Assembly: GCF_009727055.1 (NCBI RefSeq)
Contig: NC_052350.1
Location: 41,664,364 to 41,728,363 of the forward strand
DNA: 64,000 nucleotides
From: Benincasa hispida
Lineage: Eukaryota; Streptophyta; Magnoliopsida; Cucurbitales; Cucurbitaceae
Direction of reading: 5' to 3'
Part shown: positions 47,575-57,946 of the stretch, piece by piece
Layout: each line of letters starts with the position of its first letter
Numbering within the stretch: position 1 is the first letter of the stretch
The notes under the pieces: model-generated
The model's input: the letters and a program-made list of their open reading frames with translations, nothing else
What the model was told of the DNA's origin: nothing
The model's database searches: none
Position numbers and translations under genes: made by a program

Positions 47575-48382
47575 TGAGGGAGAGCAAGCACACCATCAAA
47601 TTATAATATAGTTTAAAATGGTTAAGATCGAGTATCGTCCTCTAAGAAATTGGTTTGACTCACTCTTAGCTATTTAGAGATTCTTCTAACTTTATTTAGC
47701 GGACCAGACTGTGATGAGAATTTAACTAATCTAATCCTAGAAAGCAAAATAGATAACACTAAGGAAAAACTAGACAAGACACGTCCTAGGGTGATGATTT
47801 CATTGATGGATTAACTAAATTAATTATTTAGACCTCGAGTTCATATTATTCTAACTATAGACCTAAGAGTCTTTAATCCAGGTATCCTCTATCGAGCTGA
47901 ACCCTTTCTCACACCTAGTTATCAACTCATTCTCGTGCAATCGAATGATTAGGTTTAGCACTAGGTTCCTCTATTACCAATCTCTATTAGCCTCCTATCA
48001 TTTTCATGCATAATTGATTAATAGTTTGACATACTAGTACCAATCTAATGTCATCTCTCTCAAGCACAACATCAAATTAAGATCATTTAAACAGTAGCTC
48101 ATTGTTCGGATGCATTACACATAAGCATGCCAAAATAATTTATGCATCCAAAAAATTCAAGAATAATTAACAAAGTTTCACAATCCAAAAATTACATAAA
48201 AACCCTAAGGACTACAAATCAGTCACTCATGGAAGTGATACAAATAAAGATCATGCATATCCTATCCAAACACAAAGGAACAAAAAATAAAATAGGGAAG
48301 AAAGTGCAAATCGTGCTATCGACTGTCGTCCTCAAGCTCGAGATTACTTTCCAACGATCTCCTCAGATCTCCACTCCAACAA

Positions 48383-48680
48383 CGGTACGTGAGTTGGGTT
48401 CAGAAGGTCTTGAGACAGTTTGATCCATATCTGGTGTGGGCGTTAGAGCATTGAGAGGACCTTTCCCTAGTATGAGAAGATTGGGAAGGACACACCTCTA
48501 TTATCGTGCCCATGGTAAATGTTGGGTAGCCAAGTGCAGAGCAGATAACTTCTGAAAGCATCTAAGTAGTAAGCCTACCCCAAGATGAGTGTTCTCCTAT
48601 TTCGACTTCTCAGAACCTCCGGTAGCACAGCCGAGAGCGATGGGTTCTCTGCCCCTGTAGAATGGAGCAACAAAAGTTTT
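48383..48680 (+). pseudogene. rrn23: Plastid 23S rRNA 3' fragment
   Basis: Carries the highly conserved 23S 3' domain, including gtgggcgttagagcattg, the alpha-sarcin loop neighbourhood (ctagtatgagaagattgg, where the functional sequence is agtacgagaggaccgg) and atgagtgttctcctattt. The changed alpha-sarcin loop and a short deletion after cacacctct show it is non-functional. Confidence 0.9.
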
Positions 48681-48692
48681 GAGAATTCAAGA

Positions 48693-48796
48693 GAAGGTCA
48701 CGATGAGATGAGTCATTTATCATCACGATAGGTGTCAAGTGGAAGTGCAGTGATGTATGCAATTGAGGCATACTAACAGATCAATAGACTTGAACC
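48693..48796 (+). pseudogene. rrn4.5: Plastid 4.5S rRNA copy
   Basis: Full-length 104-nt match, gaaggtcacgatgagatg to agacttgaacc, with roughly ten transitions. 4.5S exists only as a separate rRNA in land-plant plastids, so the origin is certain. Confidence 0.9.
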
Positions 48797-49053
48797 TTGT
48801 TCCTACATGACCCGATCAATTTGATTAGGCACTCGCCATCTATTTTCATTGTTCAACTCTTTGACAAAACGAAAAACCATTGTTCAACTCTTTGACAACA
48901 TGAAAAAACCAAAAAAAGCTCTGCTCTCCCTCTCTATCTATCCAAGGGATGGAAGGACAAAGGCCTTTGGTGTCCCCTCCAATCAAGAATTAGGGCCTCA
49001 TAATCACTAGCCAATATGTTTTTCTCTCATGCCTTTCTTTGTTCATAGTTTGA

Positions 49054-49172
49054 TATTCTGATATCCTAGGCGTAGAGGAACCACACCAATCTATCTCGAA
49101 CTTGGTGGTTAAACTCTACTGCAATGATACTCTAAGGGAGGTCCTGCAAAAAAATAGCTCGATGTCAGGATG
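49054..49172 (+). pseudogene. rrn5: Plastid 5S rRNA copy
   Basis: 119 nt from tattctgatatcctagg to gatgtcaggatg, including ggaaccacaccaatc and aacttggtggttaaactc. A few bases are lost and several transitions are present near the 3' half. Confidence 0.9.
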
Positions 49173-49704
49173 ATAAAAAGCTTAACACCACCAATTCCAA
49201 GAAGTCGCTTTTTTCTAGAAATCAACTCCCCTTGGTGGCCTTGATGAACTTTAACTAAAACCCTAAAATTGCCCCTCAAAAGCTATCATTTTTCTCAATC
49301 AGCGAAAAAATGCATTTATAACAGCAATGCTGCGAGGCAGCATTGCACCACTACCTAAAGAACAATGTATAACACATGCCTATTTTCAGAGCGTAAGCAT
49401 CGCGAAGCTGCCTTGTTTTCTTGAGCTCTCAAGTCTTCAACATCATAGAACAACATTGCAATGCTATGCGCGATACTACCCTGTTTTTCTTCCTTAATGA
49501 TTTCTTCCACTTTTTTTCTTGCCCTAGGTCAAAGTTCTGACCTTTATTGGGGGTATTTTGAATCATTTTATCATCAAAATTGCTTGTTTCAATCCAATTG
49601 CTCGATTTTCTACAATTAAACATAAAAAGAATCAAAGATCTAAAATTAAGCATCAAACTAACTAAATTCTAAGCCCAAAGAATACACTTTTCGAGTGCAT
49701 TTCA

Positions 49705-51190
49705 CCATCCTAAACTTAGAACTTTGCTAGTCCTGAGCAAAGAAAGAACAAGACTATAGGGGAAATCAAACAAGCATGTTTCAAAACCTCATCATTCAGA
49801 ATAGGCACAGTAGATCCATTAGCAGAAACAGTTCGAACACATCCTAACATTAAGAGATTTTAAGCCTTTTTATTTTAAGTTCTAATATCTTGTCATGATT
49901 TTAAATGAACCTTCTTAATTCTTCCCTTACTCTGATACAGTGAAACTTATTAGAATTTTCTTTATCATTCATGTAGCAAACAAATTACTAGATTGACATT
50001 TATTCTTTCTCTCTCTTTTTTTCTTTTCTTTTTTTTTTTTCCCTTTTTTCAGGCAAAAGATCAACTTCTCATGACACACTACTTTCATTTTCGCTTGCCC
50101 ACATGAGTTCCATGAATGACATCCAACTACGAGCAATGTCTTAATCGAAGTGCCTAAGCTTACTTATTTCCTAACCTAAAACAAGAAGGAGGAGTAATCT
50201 CATTTTAGACTATTTTCTTTCTTTTTCTATTATATATTTTCTCTATATATTTTTTTATTTAATCAGGTAAAAAGATTACACAATACGTAAAGAAGTTCCT
50301 AACTCATTTCAGGACCTTTTAGGGTGAAAACCTGATTAATTCAAGTAAGCATTTGCAATAAAATATTTTCTTTGTGCGGCGGTAAAAAAAACATCATGGG
50401 AGACTTAAGCAAACAAGGCTACGTGCTCAAATATGCAAGGGAATCAAAGATGAACTTAAAGAAAACTTAATTCAAGATTATGATATCCTATTTTCATAAC
50501 TGATCATCTAATACATAAATACATAATAACTCATAGGCAATCATAGTCATTGCATACTCATCAAGTTCACACAATTAAAGCATACATCATTCTTGTACTC
50601 ACAATCGAAAAAATCTCTCCAAAATTCAGCCACTCAAACATATTCATTTAATTAACATGCATAAATCAATTTTTTTCTATATAACTTGCATAGCAGGATA
50701 AATACAGACAGGCAAGCAAAAGCACGCAATACTTTCTCCACCCCAAACTTAAAAACATGCATTGTCTTCAATGCAATAAAAACAAAATAAGCACAGAGAG
50801 TGAGTGAAACTGGCCTGATTAGTGAAGTGATCCACATGTGTTAGGCTTGTGAACCATTACTTTATTTGAGGGCTTTTGTAAGACAGAAACTCAAAAAATA
50901 TATAAGACCAAACACATAAGAGCTGAACTAAAAACAAAAACAAATAAATTGAAGCAACTGAAAGAAAAAAAAATCTTGGGTTCCCTGCCAAAAAGCATTG
51001 AGTTTAACGTCTCGAGCTAGAAGACATGGGAGATTATACGTCAAGGCACGTAAAAATTTTCCCATTTCTTAGGCCCCTTCTTGCTCGAGTCAATATAACC
51101 TACAAAGTCTTAAAGGCTCACCATCTTCTCATGGGCACCTAAACACAGAAAATTATTTTTGGGATTTTTAATTTTTGAAAAATAAAAAGA
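49705..51190 (-). other. Non-coding interior of the Tat-like element
   Basis: No conserved domain. A second AAGTTTGGGGTGG-like purine tract on the - strand at about 50738-50750 resembles the one next to the LTR. T-rich runs lie at about 50000-50050. Confidence 0.5.
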
Positions 51191-51778
51191 CTAAAAATTA
51201 AAAGCAGACTCTAATTTACAAGGCTCATAAGAAAGAGATAAATCATGAATGAGATGACTCTCAAGAGGTGGAAAGAAATGCTTTTCAACCTCAACCTTAA
51301 TCACTTGAGCTTCCTCATCATAATTAAGCACACTTTCCCTTTCAAACTCACAAACATGCTCTTGGATTGACTCTAATGCTTCCAAGTCTTTTTCACCATC
51401 AGAATCTAAAATAACCTCTACCTTAGTGGCATTGGAAAAATTCTCCTTATTCAAGGCTTTAATTGCATTAACCATTAGACTAAGTTGATCTCCTATATGT
51501 TTAAGGGTTGCCTCATTCTCTACCACTTGGGATTCTATCCTATCCAACCTCTCCCTTGCTTCTGTGCAAAACCTCCTAAGTTTGGACTCTAAGATATACT
51601 CTTTTAATTGGTCCACTAATGAAAGGTTGCCCTCTATTAGATAAACATAATAACACATGGGGTAATGGGAAGGATAACTAACGGGATAAGGGTATGGTTT
51701 GAAAGGCATTGGTGGTGGTGGTGGACCTAAGCTAGATTGGTAAAACTCATAAGACCACCCAAAATTATTGTAAGACAT
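51191..51778 (-). CDS. 195-codon ORF of the Tat-like element
   Basis: Open frame starting MSYNNFGWSYEFYQ about 180 bp downstream of the primer region, the place where gag would begin. The N-terminus is rich in proline and tyrosine (GPPPPPMPFKPYPYP). Residues about 60-125 are rich in leucine, isoleucine, glutamate and lysine and look able to form a coiled coil. The C-terminal half is very acidic (EVILDSDGEKDLEALE) and ends ESAFNF. There is no zinc knuckle, protease or polymerase motif. I do not recognise the family. It resembles the single gag-region frame kept by some non-autonomous plant gypsy elements. It is intact with no internal stop, unlike all other coding remnants here. Confidence 0.55.
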   Translation of the reverse strand: MSYNNFGWSYEFYQSSLGPPPPPMPFKPYPYPVSYPSHYPMCYYVYLIEGNLSLVDQLKEYILESKLRRFCTEARERLDRIESQVVENEATLKHIGDQLSLMVNAIKALNKENFSNATKVEVILDSDGEKDLEALESIQEHVCEFERESVLNYDEEAQVIKVEVEKHFFPPLESHLIHDLSLSYEPCKLESAFNF

Positions 51779-51937
51779 ATTTGATCAAGTAACCACTACA
51801 ACAAATCAACAAAGAAAAAAGACACAAACAAAACAAAACAATAATAATAAACTAATAAAATAAAATAAATAATCTATACCCTAAATTAAGATTAGTCAAA
51901 TCTCTAAAATATTAAAAGAAATCAAGACACAATTCCT

Positions 51938-51955
51938 CAGCAACGGTGCCAAAAA
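51938..51955 (-). other. Primer binding region of the Tat-like element
   Basis: On the - strand TTTTTGGCACCGTTGCTGAG, a close relative of the TGGCGCCGTTGCCGGGG sequence after Tat/Athila LTRs. Confidence 0.75.
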
Positions 51956-51957
51956 CT

Positions 51958-53292
51958 TGATGGAAGACAAGTGCATGCGTCAAATTATAATATAGTTTAA
52001 AACGGTTAAGACCGAGTATCGTCCTCTGGAGAATTGGTTTGACTCACTCTTAACTATTTAGAGATTCTTCTAATTTTATTTAGGGGACAGGACTGTGATG
52101 AGAATTTAACTAATATGATCATAGAAAGCAAAACAGATAACACTAGAGCGAAATTAGACAAGACATATCTTAGGGTGATGATTTCATTGATAAATCAACT
52201 AAATTAATTATTTAGACCTCGAATTCATTTTATGCTACTATAGACCTAAGAGTCTTTAATCCAGGTATCCTTTATTGAGCTCAACTCTTTCTCACACCTA
52301 ATTATCAACTCATTCTCATGCAATTGATTGATTAATTGTAGCACTAGGTTCCTCTATTACCAATCTCTATTAGCCTCCTATCATTTTCATGCATAGTTGA
52401 TTAATAGTTTGACATGCTAGTGTCGATCTAATGTCATCTTTCTCAAACATGGCATCAAATTAAGACCATTCAAACAGTAGCTAATTGTTCAAATGCATTG
52501 CACATAAGCATACCAAAATAGTTTATGCATTCAAAAAATTCAAGAATAATTAACAAAGTTTCACAATTCAAAAATTACATCAAAACCCTAAGGACTACAA
52601 ACTAGTCACTCATGGAAGCGATACAAATGGCGACCATTCATATCATATTCAAACACAAAGGAATAGAAAATAAAAGAGGGAAGAAAGTGCAAGTCATGCT
52701 ATCGACTGTCATCCTCACGCTTGAGATTACTCTCCAATGATCTCCTCAAATATCCACTCTGATGGAAGCTTCAAGATGTCGCCTTTGTCAAGAAATCAAA
52801 TCCCCATGGTGTCCTTGAAAAACTCTGACTAAAACCGCCTAAAACAACCCCTCAAAAGCCAGCCTCATTCTCAATCGGCGAAAGAATGTATTTGTAGCAG
52901 CAGTCGCAGCGTTGCGACGTTGCGAAGAAATGTTAAGAACGAAATATAAGCATGCATATTTCTTGAGCATCGCAATGCTCTCAGCAGCATCATGAAGCTG
53001 CCCTATTTTCTTTATCTCTTGGGTCTTCAACGTCGCGGGCCAGCGTTGTAATGCTATGCGCAGCGCTGCCCTGTTTTCTTCGTTAATGATTTCTTCCACT
53101 TTTCTTCTTGCCCTAGGTCAAAGTTTTGACCTCTCTTGAGGGTATTTTGGTCATTTTATCCTAAAAATTGCTTGTTCTGGTCTAATTGCTCGATTTCCTA
53201 CAATTAAACATAAAAACCATCAAAGATCTCAAATTAAGCATCAAACTAACTAAATTATAAGACCAAAGAATGCACTTTTGGAGTGCATTTCA
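51958..53292 (-). mobile_element. 5' LTR of Tat-like element
   Basis: 1,335 bp, TGATGGAAGAC to GTGCATTTCA, followed by CCTCA. It is collinear with the left LTR, without plastid DNA. Confidence 0.85.
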
Positions 53293-53297
53293 CCTCA

Positions 53298-55740
53298 TTA
53301 GCTCTCGTCATAGTAACTTTCTTGGACTCAAATAATACTTAACTTTGGAGTTCATATAGTTTCCCATGACTCCAACATACAATTTGTTGTCATAACTTTA
53401 TTGTATAATCTAGACACATCATATATTATCCAGCAATAAAAGTAAGCTATCATTGTAAAGGTTATCCATGAACACTTCATGAATTGACAACAATTCTTTT
53501 TTAGAACATTTCCCAAATAAAAGAAAAAATTACACTGCCATTATGTGTTGCTCACATTTTCAAAGTAACATATTTATCAAACTCTTTGGCTTATATCGCT
53601 AATAAAAAATTAAAACCTTGAAAGAAAATGACATAACTTTGAATTATATAAAATATGTTAGTTGACTATATGCAATCTATTATCCATTTTGATTCAGCAT
53701 ATAAATTAAAAGAATGAACCTAATAAATTTGATATGAATCTCATTCATATTATTTAAAAACTTCTATTGCTATGATACTCTAGTGAGTTAAACCAAGACC
53801 ATCGAAGGCTGGTCAACCATTCCTTCACTAGATTGAGACATTCTCAACCAATTGTTACACCAGAATAACTCTCTTATAACAATTAGTTACTATTACTTTG
53901 GTCAAGAAATCGTTTACTCGCTTAACAATTTATTGTAAGTGTGACCCTCCATTTTAGACCCTAGAGTTTTGCCCCAATGAGCCAACCGAAGGAAAAAATT
54001 GATTGGGACAAAACTAAAGTGACCCTATCCATTTCTGGAGTTCGCCCTGATATTGACCTAATGTACAAATTATTTGAAGGGGACATTCCCAGGGCGCCAC
54101 GAGGTCATGCAAGAAGATCTCACAATGCAAACCAATGAATGAGATCGTAGGACATATTGACACACATCCTTCTCTCACTTACTATAAATACTTTCACCAT
54201 TCACTTTGATATTGACCCATGCAAACATCATCCGAAGGGGAATGCTCCCAAGGCATCTCAAGGCCAAGCATGAGTCTTATGGTGTAAACTATAAAGGAGA
54301 ACGTGAGTAGAAAAATAACATATCATATACATCTTTTTCCTCCCACTTAGTATTTTACAAAGGTAGGTTCGTTATTTAGGAAAATTAGGTAATAAATTTA
54401 TCTACGAGAATTGTTAAATTGATCCAATATAACTCTTATATTAGATAGTTTAACAATATATGATTTTTGTTTATTAAACACTTTAATAAACCTAATTATT
54501 TATTGCATGCTTATAACATTATTTTCAAATTCACCTTATAGGTTGGTTCCCAGGTAGGGGTATTCCCCATTAGCTTAAATACCCCAGTCTTAGACAGAAC
54601 CTTCCTTAGATAAAGGTCTCTTATAGACAATTCTGTTAAACATTTAATATTTTATTATTTTCAAATTAATCCTATTAAAAAGAAAATAAAATATTAAGTT
54701 TATTTCTAATCACATTAGAAATATTTTTAACATAGGTTTAGGTGAAATCAATTTTAAACCATTTAAAATTAATTTTAACCTATGTTTGTATGCAACTCTT
54801 GATTATATATTTTAATTCTAATTTTATTAAACTTATAAACTTATGAAGAACAATAAAACATTTGAAATCTAAGTCATGCATCTAATGACATATATAAATA
54901 TAACAATTATTTTTATAAGGTAATGTCATGCATCATGCATACCCATTTCCATTACATAATATAACACTCATATTATACATCATACAATATAATTCTTTAA
55001 CACTTATATTATACATCATATAATATAACTCTTATATTAAAGTATGATGTATGAACATGTTATTATGCATGCAATCATATTATATAACTCTTATATTAAA
55101 TATGATGCATGAGCATGCTTAACTAAATCATGCAACTATATAATATAATTCTTATATTGAAAATGATGCATGATTTTATGTTTATCCTATGTGGGATTTT
55201 AATCTATATGGCATACAATATGCTATACAAATAATCATTCATACATCACGTGTATAAAATAATAAAAATAAGCATCAATAGACCAAAATTGGCATTCTAA
55301 ATCATTAATTAAATTAATATAAAAATTATTTTAATATAGTTAATTAAAATATAAATTAATAAATTAATATTACAAATTAAATACAAATAAAACTAAATAA
55401 AGCAAAAAAATGCTCCAAAAACCTCTGCACCAACTTGAACCCACGATCTCAACTGGCCTGACATGTACACTACTACGTTTAGAATGTAACAACGCTCATC
55501 GGTAGCATCATTACGTTGGTCTCAACTTTGTCATAGCGTAAGGTTACGCTACCGATAGCGGAATTAAAGAGCCCAAAAACCCAAACAATTACAACTTTAA
55601 ACATCTTTAAAGCGATAAATCGAGCCAATTTTGAAAATATCCATTGTGCAAACCACAAGCTACATGCATTCAAAATGCAATACTCAAATTCCACCAGAAA
55701 CTCTGTAATTAAGTTGGAAAACAAAATTTCAAAGATGATG
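53298..55740. other. Non-coding interior of the LARD-like element
   Basis: No domains. It contains a diverged duplication (gatattgacc phrases near 54050 and 54208, each followed by gaagggga and an agg/tcaagg block) and a cluster of related short repeats at about 54950-55190. Confidence 0.5.
54950..55190. repeat. Cluster of AT-rich short repeats
   Basis: Phrases atataactcttatatta and atgatgcatga recur about four times at roughly 50-60-bp spacing with variation. Confidence 0.7.
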
Positions 55741-55752
55741 TCTCTGATACCA
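55741..55752 (-). other. Primer binding site of the LARD-like element
   Basis: TGGTATCAGAGA on the - strand, initiator tRNA type, two bases from the LTR edge at 55755. Confidence 0.75.
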
Positions 55753-55754
55753 AT

Positions 55755-57941
55755 TGAAAGGAATTGAATTCCTACAGCGAAAGCGAACGATCGCTTGTCT
55801 TTGAAATTCATTATGCATAACTTAATTATATAGAGTAAGGCGGAAACTAAAACAGGATAAACTATACTTAAGCATGCTTTCTACAAAAATTGAGAAAGGA
55901 AAAGAGGAAGAAAACACTTACCTTTGAAGATCCGATCTTCACGTTTTCTTTCCTCAGTGATCACGAACATGAAACTTCCTCCTTGATCCCGAACACCACG
56001 AACAGCCAACCATGAACAAGGCAACACACCCTTTGCTCCTTGGACACCACCACAAAAGAATTTTCCTTGTTATTCTAAAGGAGAGAATCAAAAGGAGAGG
56101 TGTCGGCTTCCTTTTTGTGAATTTGGTGAGGGAATAAATTTTCTTAGAGAGAATACACACCGAGAGAAATTTTCGCAGGGAGATTGAGGAGGAAGATGAT
56201 GAGAGATTCTCTCTCTTCATATAGATGGCAAATCATGTTCTATTTTATCCCTTTAACTTTCATCCATTTAATTAAATAAATTCATTGGGAGTTATTTAAT
56301 TTTGAATTTCAAATTAAAAAAAATGAATTTTGTATAATATATATTAACTACCTTAATATATATTAATATAACACTGTATACTATATCATATATAACATAT
56401 AACCTACAGTTTATATTATATCATATATAATATAACTTATAGTTTATATTCTCTCAAATAATTATAGGATTAATATGAATCATATTTATATTAATTTTAA
56501 CCTATAGTTTATTATATGAATCATATTCATATAATCAATATTTGAATCATATTCATATATTTAATTTTCTCTCATTAAAACTTTATAAATTTAATATGAA
56601 TCATATGCACATTAACTTTTTATATATAATTTTTATATGAATCATATTCATATAATTAATATTTAAATCATATTTAAATAGGTATTTCTTTCATAAAGTA
56701 TCATCATACACTATATTAATTGTATCTTATACAATTAATCTCTTTAATTAATTTCAATAATTCAAATTAAACTAAAATTAATTTAATTCTCTTGAATCTT
56801 TATTGAGCTAACAAGGGGACCTTATGGACATAACAAATTAAGCTCTTTAATTAAATTATCCAACATCCATTAACTGTCGGTCATTCCACAAAAGACCAAC
56901 AGTTGCACCCTTCGCATTACAGATATATTTCTGTGTTCATTGGATATAACCAGTCAACAGTGTGATGCCCTTCATAGATTGCTCGTAAGTATAATTGGGC
57001 AGAAATTACCGTTTTGCCTCTGCAGTTACATCTAACTCTTTAGGTACCACTGATCCTTCTAATAAACAATAAATCATAGTCCAACTATGACCAAGTCCCT
57101 CTCGGGTTAGGAGAGGGTGTGGCCACATTGATCAAGCCCCGGAATCAGCTCTTAAGGGAGCAATATATCTACTTACCCCGACATCAGGGAAGGAGTGAAT
57201 TTCGTCTTGTATAACTGTGTTCCCGCTCCCTAATTAGAAGAATCTCCAAAATGGTAGGCATATTAAGTTGGCAAACCGTCCGTTCTCACCCATACAAATC
57301 AAAGGATCGCCTTCATGAGCAGGAGTTCACAACTCACTCAAGATTCAGGTCATGTCACCTATGGTCATCTCGGTGAAATGCAAGTCTCTATAATATTAAC
57401 GATAATATTAACGACATTATATAATGAGACTAGTCATTTCATGGTTCGATCTTATACAAACTCTTTGTATAGGATACCCCCGCTCACATGTCTCTACATG
57501 AACGATCAGGATCAGATCATTTGTAGCACTTTACAACACTTGTAACATCTACAAAGCGGACCGTATCCGCAGTGTCACCAGAATAAGATACCTAGCCTTA
57601 TCCATCTACTATAGACCGTTTAGGTTATTATTTAAACAAGATCCATCCGTATGTCTCTACATACTTGTTTGAATTACATAAAATAACCTAGGATCTTAGT
57701 TTATTGGATTGAGTGTATACTCATAAAATAACAATTATTTTATTAATAACAATTTGTTTATACAATGTTTACAAACTACGAGAATACAATAGAGATTTAG
57801 GACACCAATTCCAACATAAGTTACATAAAATATCCTTAGATCTTGATTAATGGATTATTGCATATAAAACACTAATCAATCATTGAAGTAAATAACATTA
57901 AATAACATATAATTACGAGGCTTTAGGGCATACATCCCAAC
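55755..57941 (-). mobile_element. 5' LTR of LARD-like element, double start
   Basis: On the + strand TGAAAGGAATT to ..CATCCCAAC, 2.19 kb. On the - strand there are two LTR starts: one at 57941 (TTGGGATGTATGCCC) running 125 bp, and a second at 57816 (TGTTGGAATTGGTGTCC) leading into the rest. Both stretches share a ggatcttag/ttacataaaata block (57676-57715 and 57821-57860). The last base before TTACC is C, not the expected A. Confidence 0.6.
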
Positions 57942-57946
57942 TTACC

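Larger units (their letters stand above)
48383..49195 (+). other. Nuclear copy of plastid rDNA (NUPT)
   Basis: Contiguous plastid rRNA operon segment: 3' end of 23S, 4.5S, spacer and 5S, in their natural order on the + strand. It starts at ggtacgtgagttgggttc, about 300 bases before the 23S end, and stops shortly after 5S at aaaaagcttaacacc. Many C-to-T and G-to-A changes and small deletions relative to the plastid sequence I remember mark it as a decayed nuclear copy. Confidence 0.9.
47575..49704 (-). mobile_element. 3' LTR of Tat-like element, carrying plastid DNA
   Basis: TGAGGGAGAG to GTGCATTTCA. It aligns with the right LTR except for about 0.8 kb of plastid rDNA at 48383-49195. Without that insert it is about 1.32 kb, close to the 1,335 bp of its partner. 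Confidence 0.8.
47575..53292 (-). mobile_element. Tat/Athila-like non-autonomous gypsy element
   Basis: 5.7-kb element with LTRs at 47575-49704 and 51958-53292, CCTCA duplications and a primer region (- strand TTGGCACCGTTGCTGAGG at about 51938-51955) of the type seen in Tat/Athila elements. A purine-rich AGTTTAGGATGG tract precedes the left LTR. The internal 2.25 kb encodes only one frame and no protease, RT or integrase. It would have to rely on enzymes from another element. Confidence 0.8.
43808..57941 (-). mobile_element. LARD-like non-autonomous LTR element inside the LINE
   Basis: 14.1-kb insertion bounded by TTACC repeats. The left end is a 120-bp LTR remnant. The right end is a full-size LTR with an initiator-tRNA primer site at 55741-55752. 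Its own internal part (43928-44799, 47327-47569, 53298-55740) shows no gag or pol, so it looks like a large non-coding derivative. The remainder is a solo gypsy LTR and a Tat-like element inserted later. Confidence 0.6.

Noticed and set aside
48383..49195. Functional rRNA genes
   Set aside because: The sequence is clearly plastid rDNA, but it is partial, carries many transitions and small deletions, has an altered alpha-sarcin loop region, and sits inside a nuclear LTR.
55479..55811. 110-codon hydrophobic frame as a membrane protein
   Set aside because: It crosses an LTR edge and the primer binding site of the LARD-like element, so it is a chance frame.
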